Shown here: in pieces, positions 23,306 to 33,590 of the stretch | How the letters are laid out: every line of letters begins with the position of its first letter | Position numbering within the stretch: position 1 is the stretch's first letter | Assembly (NCBI GenBank): GCA_954871275.1 | Contig: OX940979.1 | Coordinates: 49,099,144-49,163,143 of the forward strand | Direction: 5' to 3' | Origin: Leptopterna dolabrata | Lineage: Eukaryota; Arthropoda; Insecta; Hemiptera; Miridae | DNA: 64,000 nucleotides | Notes under the pieces: generated by a model | The model's database searches: none | The model's input: the letters and a program-made list of their open reading frames with translations, nothing else | What the model was told of the DNA's origin: nothing | Program-made: the position numbers and the translations under genes

Positions 23306-24719
23306 ATATCGATATCCGCCGTTATTGTCGAAAATGGAGTACTGCACCTAGAGAAGTAGGTCTCTCCGGCTTTAATGTAACACTTTTGTATGATTCGGAC
23401 ATTGTCTCTGCTCCCGTTTTCTTCCGAAACCTCTATAAAGTTAACAGGTAGGCAATTAAAACTACACGCAGAGAGGATGTAATGTACAACCTTCTTCCTG
23501 GCTTCGGGTTCTTTTGGGAGATTTATTTGTAATCCGGTCAATTTTCTTGTATTGCTGTTACCCCAATAAACATATTGGAGGATTTCTTTAAACACAAGAC
23601 AGCAGCTGTTCTGTAGACTCTCTGTCAATTTTGACCACATTTTTGGAATCGAAGCAGAGTATATCGGAGCATCGCGGAAGTATAATTTACTCTCTTCTAG
23701 CAGAGTTATACAACCTTGTAGAGGACTGTAGCCGTCTCCACGGGATGTCAAATAGCATAGTTATAAATCGTAGCTTCTAATCTCGTAATACCATGCATCT
23801 TGGCTACTAATGCCGAAGAAAATGTCTCCTTTAGTCTCGCACCTGGACAATTAAGGAAATCTATAATATGGGTTCCAATATTCTTGTTAACCCCTGGGCT
23901 GGTAACTTGGCAAATAAACTTGTTGTATATTTTAACCCGAGCGTTAGATGTAAGCCAGGTAAGACAATCCATTCCGACTGTCTTATCGTTGTTTACAATA
24001 ACATTGGAGTTTTCCTTGTACTCTCCCTGGACGTAAAAGTCGAAGTTGTTGGTTAAATATGTAGTAATGTCCTCTTTGTTGTAAATCCCCGCAAAATCCT
24101 GCGTTATGTCCAAGTCCATTAGGTAGTAATTCTCCTTCCGGAGCTGCTCCAAGATATCCGGTAATTCTTCCAGCAGTCTATTGAGTTTTACATCCGCCAA
24201 CTCTACTTTGTACGGGATGCAGACTGGATCTTTGTACTTCCTTTTAATATTTTCCAAATCTTTTTGTACGACTTCTCTCATTCCACCAGCTAGTGGGGTG
24301 TTACTTAGTAAGAGGGAAGGCAGTTTAGCTTTAACCCCATGTTTTGTAGATACCAAGACGCCAAACTTTCCGCGGATATAGCTATTAAAAGATCCACATA
24401 TCTCCTTTTTAATAATTTTGGAATTTCCTTCGCAGCCGTCTAAGCTGCACACCTTTACAAGCATTATTTTATCGCAAAATGGCTCCGTGATTGGTCTAAG
24501 TCCATTTCCCAGAAGCTATTCGCCTTCCGTATAATTAATAGTTCCGATATCGGTAACCAGATTGCTTCCCTTTAAATTTTCGAGCAGGAACCACAATCCA
24601 AATCTCTCGCCGTTAGGTTTTACCTTCTTTCCATAAAGTTGGGACACGCTAAAAACTTTAGAGCTATCCATGTTCCAACGATCGTCGAAACTAACTGCGA
24701 TAGGACTCTGGCGGTTCAT
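23224..24719 (-). pseudogene. Decayed Rep-like gene, left arm
   Basis: Three blocks read right to left. Block 1 (24719-24516, 67 codons) ends in a TAG, and the same frame stays open into block 2 (24464-23748, 238 codons from its ATG). Block 2 ends in TGA. Block 3 (about 23751-23224) lies in another frame because this arm lacks one C present in the right arm. The tail of block 3 is satellite sequence. Block 2 has DLDITQDF, then VGMDCLTW, RVKIYNKF and GITRLEATIY. The order Asp-rich motif, R-x-K-[IV]-Y-[ND]-K, then R-L-E resembles Rep_trans-type rolling-circle initiators, but I cannot confirm homology. Original length would be about 500 residues. Function unknown; possibly replication. Confidence 0.5.
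23748..24464 (-). CDS. Central block of the Rep-like protein, intact in the left arm only
   Basis: An uninterrupted 238-residue frame starting MLVKVCSLDG. The homologous frame in the right arm is cut by four extra bases (GGTA) near 27298, so only the left copy can express this block from its ATG. Motifs: GGMREVV near residue 60, DLDITQDF at about 118, VGMDCLTW at about 163, TSPGV at about 189 and GITRLEATIY near the C-terminus. No membrane segment or signal peptide. I do not recognise the family with certainty. Confidence 0.45.
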   Translation of the reverse strand: MLVKVCSLDGCEGNSKIIKKEICGSFNSYIRGKFGVLVSTKHGVKAKLPSLLLSNTPLAGGMREVVQKDLENIKRKYKDPVCIPYKVELADVKLNRLLEELPDILEQLRKENYYLMDLDITQDFAGIYNKEDITTYLTNNFDFYVQGEYKENSNVIVNNDKTVGMDCLTWLTSNARVKIYNKFICQVTSPGVNKNIGTHIIDFLNCPGARLKETFSSALVAKMHGITRLEATIYNYAI

Positions 24720-24825
24720 ACTTATAGTATCGTGGAATGGTATGGATACTCTAAAGTACCTAAAAGTAGCTAAAAAACGAGGGGAGGGGGGTTATAAAGG
24801 TGTACAAAAGGGTAGTTCGCCCTGG

Positions 24826-25291
24826 GAGAAATTCAAAAATTGGTGGTTAAAAAAGGCTGGAGATCCAGCTGGTCTAACGTACTATGCATGGCTTGGAAGG
24901 GGGGTGGAGGGAAAGATAAGTTTAAAAATTGGCGGGAAAACGTACAGGTTCTCATGTTTGAAAACTGGAGGGATAGAGCCGATTCCTGGGTGGGGAGTGG
25001 AGGGAGAAATTCTAAAATTGGCAGTTAAAAAAGGCGGGACATCTAGCTGGTCTAACCTGTTATGCATGGCTTGGAAGAGGGATGGAGGGAAAGTATTTGA
25101 AAAAAAAAAACTGGCAGTAAAACGTACAGGTTGTCATGTTTGAAAACTGGAGGGATAGAGCTGATTCCTGAGTGGGGAGTGGCGGGAGAAATTTAAAAAT
25201 TGGCAGTTAAAAAAGGCGGGAGATCCAGCTGGTCTAACCTATTATGCATGGCTTGGAAGAGGGACCTATTATGCATGGCGGGGCAGGGGGT
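24826..25291 (+). repeat. 180-bp repeats beside the loop, left arm
   Basis: About two and a half copies of a 177-183-bp unit, marked by AGCTGGTCTAAC and ATGCATGGCTTGGAAG near 24860, 25040 and 25225. The short frames here repeat with the unit and are not separate genes. Confidence 0.8.
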
Positions 25292-25302
25292 TAATGGGTT
25301 AA

Positions 25303-26366
25303 CACGTCCCGTGCGGATCACGCACCTGGCGCGTGATTCAGGTTTTCACTGTCAGGCGGATCACGCGCCTAGCGCGTCAGGAGTCCTTCCTAATTCAAAC
25401 TCGTTTTTCTTTTCGTCCGCTCGGTAGCAAAGGTCCCGTATTATTTTTACGTGCTAGAAATGAGTCTGAACTGCCGACAGATGGCGCCGTTTGCGGTTAG
25501 AAGATGTGATACACATTTTTTGGGTGGTTTTACAAGGCAGACATTCTGCAGTGATTTCAGTGGTTGTTTCTCACCTTTTGGCTTCATTTTTTTACGTGCA
25601 TCATATATTCGTCGTGAAAACGTCAAATATTCAAGGTAAGTTTCAATATATACTTCCTAAAAATGCATGATCTCATTTGTGAGACGTGTGAAATATCAAT
25701 TTTTGCTGTCTGTCACCGTGCACTTGCTCCCCTATGTTCCATTGTTCTTTTCTCCCTTTTTATTTTCAATATTTTCATGGAATAAAAACCCTTTCAACGT
25801 GGTTTTGTTGGGTTACTACACCGAAGTATTTCTTGAGTAATGTTAGGTACCTACTACCTATATTATTTCCAGATGACTGATGGACCATCTTCGTCAAAAG
25901 TGATTCTATATTTTTCTATGTGGGATGATTTTAAAATTGACTGATTTTTTTCTCTATTTTTCTATTTGATATGATTTCGAAATCGACTGATTTATTTTTA
26001 TATGTGATAAATATGATATCACGGTGATTATAATAATTTTGAGTACCTACCTATTTTTCACGAAATAAATACATACCTATTTGTTCCAATTTATATGAAT
26101 ATTTTTCTTTCAAATCAATACATTTTCCCTTATCTCACATTGAAGCTCCAAAATCGCGTAGAATTATTATCCTAGGTGATGCGACGGGATGGAAAAAAGC
26201 AAGAAAAATACCCTGGGTACCCTGTGATCTCACCCACCAGGCGGATCACGCACCTGGCGCGTGACTAGAATAATTCTAAGTAATTGGAAGAATACTGAAG
26301 TGTTTTGTAAGAAAAAATGGTTCAGCTTGGGGAGTTGGCATTAAAAAAAAATCCGCAGTGAACGTG
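25303..26366. mobile_element. Non-autonomous piggyBac-type element in the palindrome loop
   Basis: Flanked by TTAA at 25299-25302 and 26367-26370. Ends are inverted: CACGTCCCGTGCGGAT on the left and the complement of CACGTTCACTGCGGAT on the right, 12-13 of 16 matching, a form typical of piggyBac TIRs (CAC... next to TTAA). Three direct copies of a module containing TCACGCACCTGGCGCGTGA-like sequence lie near 25318, 25360 and 26245; each module is itself a short inverted repeat (TCACGC / GCGTGA). No transposase is readable; the 62-codon frame at 25451 is unassigned. Removing this element leaves about 43 bp between the arms. Confidence 0.65.
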
Positions 26367-26402
26367 TTAACAGTGTCCTGGCTCAAGCTTGGCAGGTGCG
26401 GG

Positions 26403-26870
26403 ACCCCCTGCCCCGCCATGCATAATAGGTCCCTCTTCCAAGCCATGCATAATAGGTTAGACCAGCTGGATCTCCCGCCTTTTTTAACTGCCAATTTTTA
26501 AATTTCTCCCGCCACTCCCCACTCAGGAATCAGCTCTATCCCTCCAGTTTTCAAACATGACAACCTGTACGTTTTACTGCCAGTTTTTTTTTTTTTCAAA
26601 TACTTTCCCTCCATCCCTCTTCCAAGCCATGCATAACAGGTTAGACCAGCTAGATGTCCCGCCTTTTTTAACTGCCAATTTTAGAATTTCTCCCTCCACT
26701 CCCCACCCAGGAATCGGCTCTATCCCTCCAGTTTTCAAACATGAGAACCTGTACGTTTTCCCGCCAATTTTTAAACTTATCTTTCCCTCCACCCCCCTTC
26801 CAAGCCATGCATAGTACGTTAGACCAGCTGGATCTCCAGCCTTTTTTAACCACCAATTTTTGAATTTCTC
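26403..26870 (-). repeat. 180-bp repeats beside the loop, right arm
   Basis: Mirror of 24826-25291. The innermost bases GACCCCCTGCCCCGCC mark where pairing with the left arm stops. Confidence 0.8.
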
Positions 26871-26976
26871 CCAGGGCGAACTACCCTTTTGTACACCTTT
26901 ATAACCCCCCTCCCCTCGTTTTTTAGCTACTTTTAGGTACTTTAGAGTATCCATACCATTCCACGATACTATAAGT

Positions 26977-28477
26977 ATGAACCGCCAGAGTCCTATCGCA
27001 GTTAGTTTCGACGATCGTTGGAACATGGATAGCTCTAAAGTTTTTAGCGTGTCCCAACTTTATGGAAAGAAGGTAAAACCTAACGGCGAGAGATTTGGAT
27101 TGTGGTTCCTGCTCGAAAATTTAAAGGGAAGCAATCTGGTTACCGATATCGGAACTATTAATTATACGGAAGGCGAATAGCTTCTGGGAAATGGACTTAG
27201 ACCAATCACGGAGCCATTTTGCGATAAAATAATGCTTGTAAAGGTGTGCAGCTTAGACGGCTGCGAAGGAAATTCCAAAATTATTAAAAAGGAGATAGGT
27301 ATGTGGATCTTTTAATAGCTATATCCGCGGAAAGTTTGGCGTCTTGGTATCTACAAAACATGGGGTTAAAGCTAAACTGCCTTCCCTCTTACTAAGTAAC
27401 ACCCCACTAGCTGGTGGAATGAGAGAAGTCGTACAAAAAGATTTGGAAAATATTAAAAGGAAGTACAAAGATCCAGTCTGCATCCCGTACAAAGTAGAGT
27501 TGGCGGATGTAAAACTCAATAGACTGCTGGAAGAATTACCGGATATCTTGGAGCAGCTCCGGAAGGAGAATTACTACCTAATGGACTTGGACATAACGCA
27601 GGATTTTGCGAGGATTTACAACAAAGAGGACATTACTACATATTTAACCAACAACTTCGACTTTTACGTCCAGGGAGAGTACAAGGAAAACTCCAATGTT
27701 ATTGTAAACAACGATAAGACAGTCGGAATGGATTGTCTTACCTGGCTTACATCTAACGCTCGGGTTAAAATATACAACAAGTTTATTTGCCAAGTTACCA
27801 GCCCAGGGGTTAACAAGAATATTGGAACCCATATTATAGATTTCCTTAATTGTCCAGGTGCGAGACTAAAGGAGACATTTTCTTCGGCATTAGTAGCCAA
27901 GATGCATGGTATTACGAGATTAGAAGCTACGATTTATAACTATGCTATTTGACATCCCCGTGGAGACGGCTACAGTCCTCTACAAGGTTGTATAACTCTG
28001 CTAGAAGAGAGTAAATTATACTTCCGCGATGCTCCGATATACTCTGCTTCGATTCCAAAAATGTGGTCAAAATTGACAGAGAGTCTACAGAACAGCTGCT
28101 GTCTTGTGTTTAAAGAAATCCTCCAATATGTTTATTGGGGTAACAGCAATACAAGAAAATTGACCGGATTACAAATAAATCTCCCAAAAGAACCCGAAGC
28201 CAGGAAGAAGGTTGTACATTACATCCTCTCTGCGTGTAGTTTTAATTGCCTACCTGTTAACTTTATAGAGGTTTCGGAAGAAAACGGGAGCAGAGACAAT
28301 GTCCGAATCATACAAAAGTGTTACATTAAAGCCGGAGAGACCTACTTCTCTAGGTGCAGTACTCCATTTTCGACAATAACGGCGGATATCGATATAGAAA
28401 GTTCATTTAATTACCCCCACTCCTGTCCAACCACCCCACGGACCTCAAAGGTACAACGAAAATTGAAATCCGCGTGA
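26977..28477 (+). pseudogene. Decayed Rep-like gene, right arm
   Basis: Mirror of the left-arm gene with a different pattern of lesions. Block 1 is 26977-27180 and ends TAG. Block 2 opens at ATG 27232 but shifts frame at the extra GGTA near 27298; its rest is open at 27344-27952. Here block 2 and block 3 are in the same frame, separated only by the TGA at 27950-27952, and continue to 28477. The TAG and TGA are shared by both arms; the two frameshifts are arm-specific. Shared stops could be old lesions, recoded codons or intron boundaries; the sequence alone does not decide. Confidence 0.5.
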
Positions 28478-29334
28478 ATTTTACATACAGAAACCTCTTT
28501 TTCCCGATTTTATACTGCAAGAATGAGAAAGTTCATTTAATTACCCCCACTCCGGTCCAACCACCCCACGGACCTCAAAGGTACAACGAAAATTGAAATC
28601 CGCGTGAATTTTACATACAGAAACCTCTTTTTCCCGATTTTATACTGCAAGAATGAGAAAGTTCATTTAATTACCCCCACTCCTGTCCAACCACCCCACG
28701 GACCTCAAAAGTTCAACGAAAATTGAAATCCGCGAGAATTTTACATACAGAAACCTCTTTTTCCCGATTTTATACTGCAAGAATGAGAAAGTTCATTTAA
28801 TTACCCCCACTCCTGTCCAACCACCCCACGGACCTCGAAAGTTCAACGAAAATTGAAATCCGCGTGAATTTTACATACAGAAACCTCTTTTTCCCGATTT
28901 TATACAGCAAGAATGGGAAAGTTCATTTAATTACCCCCACTCCTGTCCAACCACCCCACGGACCTCAAAAGTACAACGAAACTTGAACTCCGCGTGAATT
29001 TTACATACAGAAACCTCTTTTTCCCGATTTTATACTGCAAGAATGAGAAAGTTCATTTAATTACCCCCACTCCTGTCCAACCACCCCACGGACCTCAAAA
29101 GTTCAACGAAAATTGAAATCCGCGAGAATTTTACATACAGAAACCACTTTTTCCCGATTTTATACTCCAAGAATGAGAAAGTTCATTTAATTACCCCCAC
29201 TCCTGTCCAACCACCCCACGGACCTCAAAAGTTCAACGAAAATTGAAATCCGCGTGACTTACATACAGAAACCTCTTTTTCCCGATTTTATACTGCAAGA
29301 ATGAGAAAGTTCATTTAATTACCCCCACTCCCCC
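28395..29334 (-). repeat. Inner 130-bp satellite array, right arm
   Basis: Mirror of 22366-23305. Monomers start GTTCATTTAATTACCCCC on the plus strand at 28531, 28661, 28791, 28921, 29051, 29181 and 29309. Confidence 0.9.
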
Positions 29335-29378
29335 TCCCCCCTTCGCCATCTTCGTAACAGGCATGGCGAGTAAAATTT

Positions 29379-29451
29379 TGGTCGTCAGGAAGATTCATAC
29401 CCTCCATCTTCTGATTATGAGTCACCGATGCTAACCAGTAGGCTATGGAAG
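29379..29451 (-). other. tRNA-Met-like sequence, right arm
   Basis: Mirror copy of 22249-22321. It sits between the inner satellite array and the zinc-finger region. Confidence 0.4.
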
Positions 29452-29971
29452 CCAGTTGAACAGCGTAGTTTTAAAAGATGATTATACGTAGATTATACGG
29501 TAAGGGAAAACAAAATTTCAACTGTGGGAAACATTAAAGTAAATGAGATGAGGATATTGCCCTTTAAAAAAAAAAAGTATTAAACACCTAAAAAGATGTG
29601 CGAAATCGCTCATTAAAACGAATGGAAAGGTCGACGTTCAGCACAATCAGTTCCGTTTTTGTTAAATCTCGATATTATAATGATCAACAACCTACCGACC
29701 TACCCGACCAAGGTGAGGGGCGGCCAAAAGGAGGCTTTAGCGTTGTAAGCAGCTTAATGCGTGTGTATGCAGGATTGTTCACAGAAAGGATATAAGGATG
29801 TAAAAGTTGTGCGAAATCCAGCCTATTGGCGTCAGAGTGAGGTGGAAGCTGATAGCAACAACCGCGAGGTTGCGGTTACTCATTATATTAAGGATAAATC
29901 GTCTCCAATTGTAATCAGTTCAGTGTTTGACTTCGACGTGACAACAACACGGGAACAACTCTCTCATCAAA

Positions 29972-30349
29972 ATGAATAGTGTTTGTGAAAAGTGTTTAAA
30001 TGTGATACCCATCAGTCAATACTTGAGGCATATTCTGGAATGCCGTGGCAATCTGGAATGTAAGTACTGCGGAAAAGAGTTTCAACTCCAACAACGAGCA
30101 AGTTTTGAAAGGTATGAAAATAAATGTGGAAACCAATCTCAAGTTAAAAAAATTAGATTGTGGGAACCCCCACTCCTGTTCAACCACCACCCGCACCTCA
30201 AAAGTACACCGATAATTGAAATCCGCGTGAATTTTACATACAGAAACCTCTTTTTCCCGATTTTATACTGCAAGAATGAGAAAGTTCATTTAATTACCCC
30301 CACTCCTGTCCAACCACCCCACGGACCTCAAAAGTTCAACGAAAATTGA
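29972..30349 (+). CDS. Small zinc-finger-like protein, right copy
   Basis: Mirror copy of the frame at 21351-21728 with the same 125-residue translation, including the finger Cys5-Cys8-His20-Cys24 and the Tyr48 replacement. A preceding frame at 29761-29979 (72 codons, unrecognised) ends within the first codons of this one (8-nt overlap), which may reflect compact viral-style packing or a pre-mRNA exon arrangement. Confidence 0.4.
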   Translation: MNSVCEKCLNVIPISQYLRHILECRGNLECKYCGKEFQLQQRASFERYENKCGNQSQVKKIRLWEPPLLFNHHPHLKSTPIIEIRVNFTYRNLFFPILYCKNEKVHLITPTPVQPPHGPQKFNEN

Positions 30350-31388
30350 AATCCGCGTGAATTTTACAAACAGAAACCTCTTTTTCCCGATTTTATACTG
30401 CAAGAATGAGAAAGTTCATTTAATTACCCCCACTCCTGTCCAACCTCCCCACGGACCTCAAAAGTTCAACGAAAATTGAAATCCGCGTGACTTACATACA
30501 GCAACCTCTTTTTCCCGATTTTATACTGAAAGAATGGGAAAGTTCATTTAATTACCCCCACTCCTGTCCAACCACCACCCGCACCTCAAAAGTACACCGA
30601 TAATTGAAATCCGCGTGAATTTTACATACAGAAACCTCTTTTTCCCGATTTTATACTGCAAGAATGAGAAAGTTCATTTAATTACCCCCACTCCTGTCCA
30701 ACCACCCCACGGACCTCAAAAGTTCAACGAAAATTGAAATCCGCGTGACTTACATACAGAAACCTCTTTTTCCCGATTTTATACTGCAAGAATGGGAAAG
30801 TTCATTAATTACCCCCACTCCTGTCCAACCACCACCCGCACCTCAAAAGTACACCGATAATTGAAATCCGCGTGAATTTTACATACAGAAACCTCTTTTT
30901 CCCGATTTTATACTGCAAGAATGAGAAAGTTCATTTAATTACCCCCACTCCTGTCCAACCACCCCACGGACCTCAAAAGTTCAACGAAAATTGAAATCCG
31001 CGTGACTTACATACAGAAACCTCTTTTTCCCGATTTTATACTGCAAGAATGGGAAAGTTCATTAATTACCCCCACTCCTGTCCAACTACCACCCGCACCT
31101 CAAAAGTACAACGATAATTGAAATCCGCGTGAATTTTACATACAGAAACCTCTTTTTCCCGATTTTATACTGAAAGAATGGGAAAGCTCATTTAATTACC
31201 CCCACTCCTGTCCAACCACCACCCGCACCTCAAAAGTACAACGATAATTGAAATCCGCGTGAATTTTACATACAGAAACCTCTTTTTCCCGATTTTATAC
31301 TGAAAGAATGGGAAAGCTCATTTAATTACCCCCACTCCTGTCCAACCACCACCCGCACCTCCAAAGTACACCGATAATTGAAATCCGC
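30164..31388 (-). repeat. Outer 130-bp satellite array, right arm
   Basis: Mirror image of 20312-21536 with the same monomer number and A/B order, as expected if the arms are copies of one another. Confidence 0.9.
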
Positions 31389-31552
31389 GTTCCTGATGAC
31401 CAAAATTTTACTCGCCATGCCTGTTACGATGATGGTGAAGGGGTGGAGGGGGAGCTGAGGCCGCGGATCGCGGGTCTGGTGTCGTGCGGGTTTAGTATCC
31501 CGTGACCTTCGCAGGGTGACCACTGTTCCAGAACGTATCTATTCTATCTACT

Positions 31553-31558
31553 GGCATT
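31553..31558 (+). repeat. Target site duplication, right (GGCATT)
   Basis: Direct copy of 20142-20147, immediately after the right terminus ...TATCTACT. Confidence 0.75.
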
Positions 31559-32399
31559 GCCATTTAAAATGTTATTTGACGCCTTATTATTAATAAAGCT
31601 GAATGGACAAGGTGAACGGTGAAAGTAACAATTAATTATTGTTCAACTTTGAAAAGCCCTCATGGGGAAGGGTTTTCATTAATCTATCTGTATACTCCAA
31701 AACTCCAGTGTTTGGGACCTTTCGCGTTCTAATGAAATATTCTAGTTCGATTGGAGAGAACCCGTTTTTTGCAGATAGTAGCCAACTTCGAACACTAAAT
31801 TATTACTTCACTGCTACTTTCTCCTGTTTTTTAACAATTCAAAGTTCCGATCATGCAGCATGGCTAAAAGAGCGAATTTGCAAAGAAGATTATTCGTGCT
31901 ATTGCGTAAAAAGAAGATATAGCGAGAAACCACCACCACACACCTACCATTTTTCGTAAAATTCTATAATTTTTTCGTGATTTAAGCCATTTTTACCGAT
32001 TTTTGACCCTTATAACGTCGAATTTGACCCACTCTTTTTAAAAAAAAAATATTTGTATCATCAAAATAGTCACTCCGTCGTGAATCACCATCCCACACAA
32101 CGTCAGATGAATTAATATTGATTTTAGCCCTTAATACCTATTTTTTACCACTAAGTATTCTATATGAAAATAACGAAATGGCGATGGCCGTCGAGAGAAT
32201 TACACTTGTGTTGTCTCGACGGCCTGAAGATGATGTCCTGACATCGAAAGCTCTCGCCTCCAGTACTCCACCAGCTAGTGACGACGGATTCCTCCGGAAA
32301 GTATGTAATTTTAGGTAGGTACTACAGTCGCATCGAATTGCTACATCGGTGTCTTTATGCAACTTGGTCAAGTGGACTGTGTCCCCTAACACCTATCGG
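31559..32399. other. Unassigned sequence with hairpin and hammerhead-like core
   Basis: No gene recognised (a 106-codon frame at 31639 has no features). An 11-bp perfect hairpin (GGCCGTCGAGA at 32186-32196, complement at 32214-32224) is immediately followed by CTGAAGA (32224-32230) and GAAA (32246-32249). Confidence 0.4.
32224..32249 (+). ncRNA. Hammerhead-like core (weak)
   Basis: CTGAAGA at 32224-32230 and GAAA at 32246-32249 enclose GATGTC..GACATC, a self-complementary stem II with a very short loop. No clear stem I partner or cleavage triplet, so activity is doubtful. Confidence 0.25.
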
Positions 32400-33590
32400 A
32401 AAAACGCTGCAAATCCCTGCACAACGGTTTATTATTTTGTACAGAATACAGATCACAGCTCTCTGTATAGATAACCCGTCTATATAATACGTACTATTCT
32501 ATACATATTATGTAGATCGCAGACCCTCCGTAGGTTAGTGCCTAACCCCGTACTCGTTACTAGTAGGTACCTACCTAAATCACGAGTTAAATGTTGCTAA
32601 AATAATGCTGTCGATGACAAAGAGTAACTAAAATGGCAAAACGAAACGCAAATAATGAAGTTCTGAAGGAAAATTGTTCATGTGAAGTGAAATAGATGCC
32701 CCTTCTGCGTAAATCACTGTTTTCTGTGACCAATACCTATAATGAACCGTTGTGTAATAACTTGCCCATCAATAATACTTCAACGGCTGTTCAAGTTGCA
32801 AAAGTACCGATCAACAAAATCCAGCCCCTTCTTGGTAGATGAACCGTTGTGTAATAATTTACCGTTGTGTAATAATTTACCTTTGTGTAATAGTTTACCG
32901 TTATGTAATAATTTACCGTTGTGTAATAATTTAACATTTTGTAATAATTTACCCATCAATAATACTTCAACGTTTGTTCAAGTTTCACAAGTACCTACCA
33001 ACAAAATCCAATAGTCCATCACTTATCAAATGGAATAATATCGCAGAACAACCAACTCGACTTCATACAGCCATCCTTGATTATAATCAGATGCTCCGTA
33101 GTTATGATATCCGGGCCCGATTTATACCGTTTGGTTCACGATCGTGTTGACTAAGCTTTTTGGTGCTCACGAACGGCTGGACGTACAATGCTCCGGGTGG
33201 TCTCAAAAAATTGTATAGCTCAAGAAAAATTTAATAACGTAAAAAAACCATACGCTTCTATCGAAAGTTTTCGAGCTACGGCGTTCTGAAAATTTCAACC
33301 CCTATTTTGAACCCCTTACAGATGACTGACAGTAACGCCGAGCTTCGAGGACCAACTAGACCCCGAACGGAACCTATAACCCGAATTTCATCAATTTTGT
33401 TTCATGGTAACTAATAAAAATGCTGAGTACGGCGTACGGCGGACAGACAGAATTTTTTTTATTACTTTTCGGATTCTACACACCTTGAAACGTAAATCAT
33501 CAAATTTTGTGGGAGGGGGTGTAGAATTTTTTTTTCCATGCCCATTCCAAAGGTTCATTATTGAAAATTATAAACCAAAATTAATCGAAC
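32400..33590 (+). repeat. RepA family, best complete copy
   Basis: Starts AAAAACGCTGCAAATCCC at 32400, ends AAATTATAAACCAAAATT at about 33590, about 1.2 kb. Order: subterminal GGTTTATTATT, the TAGGTTAGTGCCTAACC region, six 18-bp units at about 32842-32950, the middle block, GTACGGCGTACGGCGGACAG near 33428, a G-rich/T-rich stretch and the inverted subterminal block. The 18-bp unit (AAATTATTACACAACGGT on the other strand) equals the subterminal sequence of short RepA variants, so an end motif has been amplified inside. No coding capacity. Confidence 0.8.

Larger units (their letters stand above)
20148..25291 (+). repeat. Left arm of the 5.15-kb inverted repeat
   Basis: Positions pair with the right arm so that left plus right equals 51700 at the outer end and 51694 at the inner end. 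The shift of six is fully explained by four indels: a T run near 22125 (12 against 11), one extra C near 27962 in the right arm, an extra GGTA near 27298 in the right arm, and an A/T run near 25100 and 26590 (11 against 13). Confidence 0.9.
20148..31552. mobile_element. Palindromic Polinton/Maverick-like non-autonomous element
   Basis: Left arm 20148-25291 and right arm 26403-31552 are inverted copies over about 5.15 kb. By eye they differ by four short indels and very few substitutions. The element begins AGTAGATAGAATAGATACG and ends with the complement. It is flanked by the 6-bp direct repeat GGCATT (20142-20147 and 31553-31558). A 6-bp duplication and 5'-AG termini are the hallmarks of Polinton/Maverick integration. 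No DNA polymerase B, integrase, ATPase, protease or capsid gene is visible, so it is either a non-autonomous derivative or a different integrase-mobilised palindromic agent. Each arm holds a 130-bp satellite array, a zinc-finger ORF, a tRNA-like sequence, a second array, a decayed Rep-like gene and 180-bp repeats near the loop. The loop holds a piggyBac-type insertion. Membership of Polintons is inference from the ends only. Confidence 0.75.
26403..31552 (-). repeat. Right arm of the 5.15-kb inverted repeat
   Basis: Inverse of 20148-25291. Besides the indels, I noticed one substitution in the Rep-like gene (Gly codon in the left arm, Arg codon at about 27610 in the right). Identity this high over 5 kb means recent formation, gene conversion, or copying from one strand. 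Confidence 0.9.

Noticed and set aside
24840..25427. Several small Trp/Lys/Gly-rich frames near the loop as peptides
   Set aside because: They repeat with the 180-bp unit and lack independent coding signals.
20174..31526. CAGTGGTCACC near both outer ends read as hAT terminal repeats
   Set aside because: The inverted repeat continues 26 bases further out on both sides, and the direct duplication GGCATT lies at the outer border. There is no 8-bp direct repeat at the CAGTGGT positions.
20148..31552. The palindrome as an assembly or hairpin-read artefact
   Set aside because: The arms differ by specific indels, the flanks beyond the duplication are not inverted copies, and the loop holds an independent insertion. 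An artefact would not end at a target duplication. Long reads would still be the final test.
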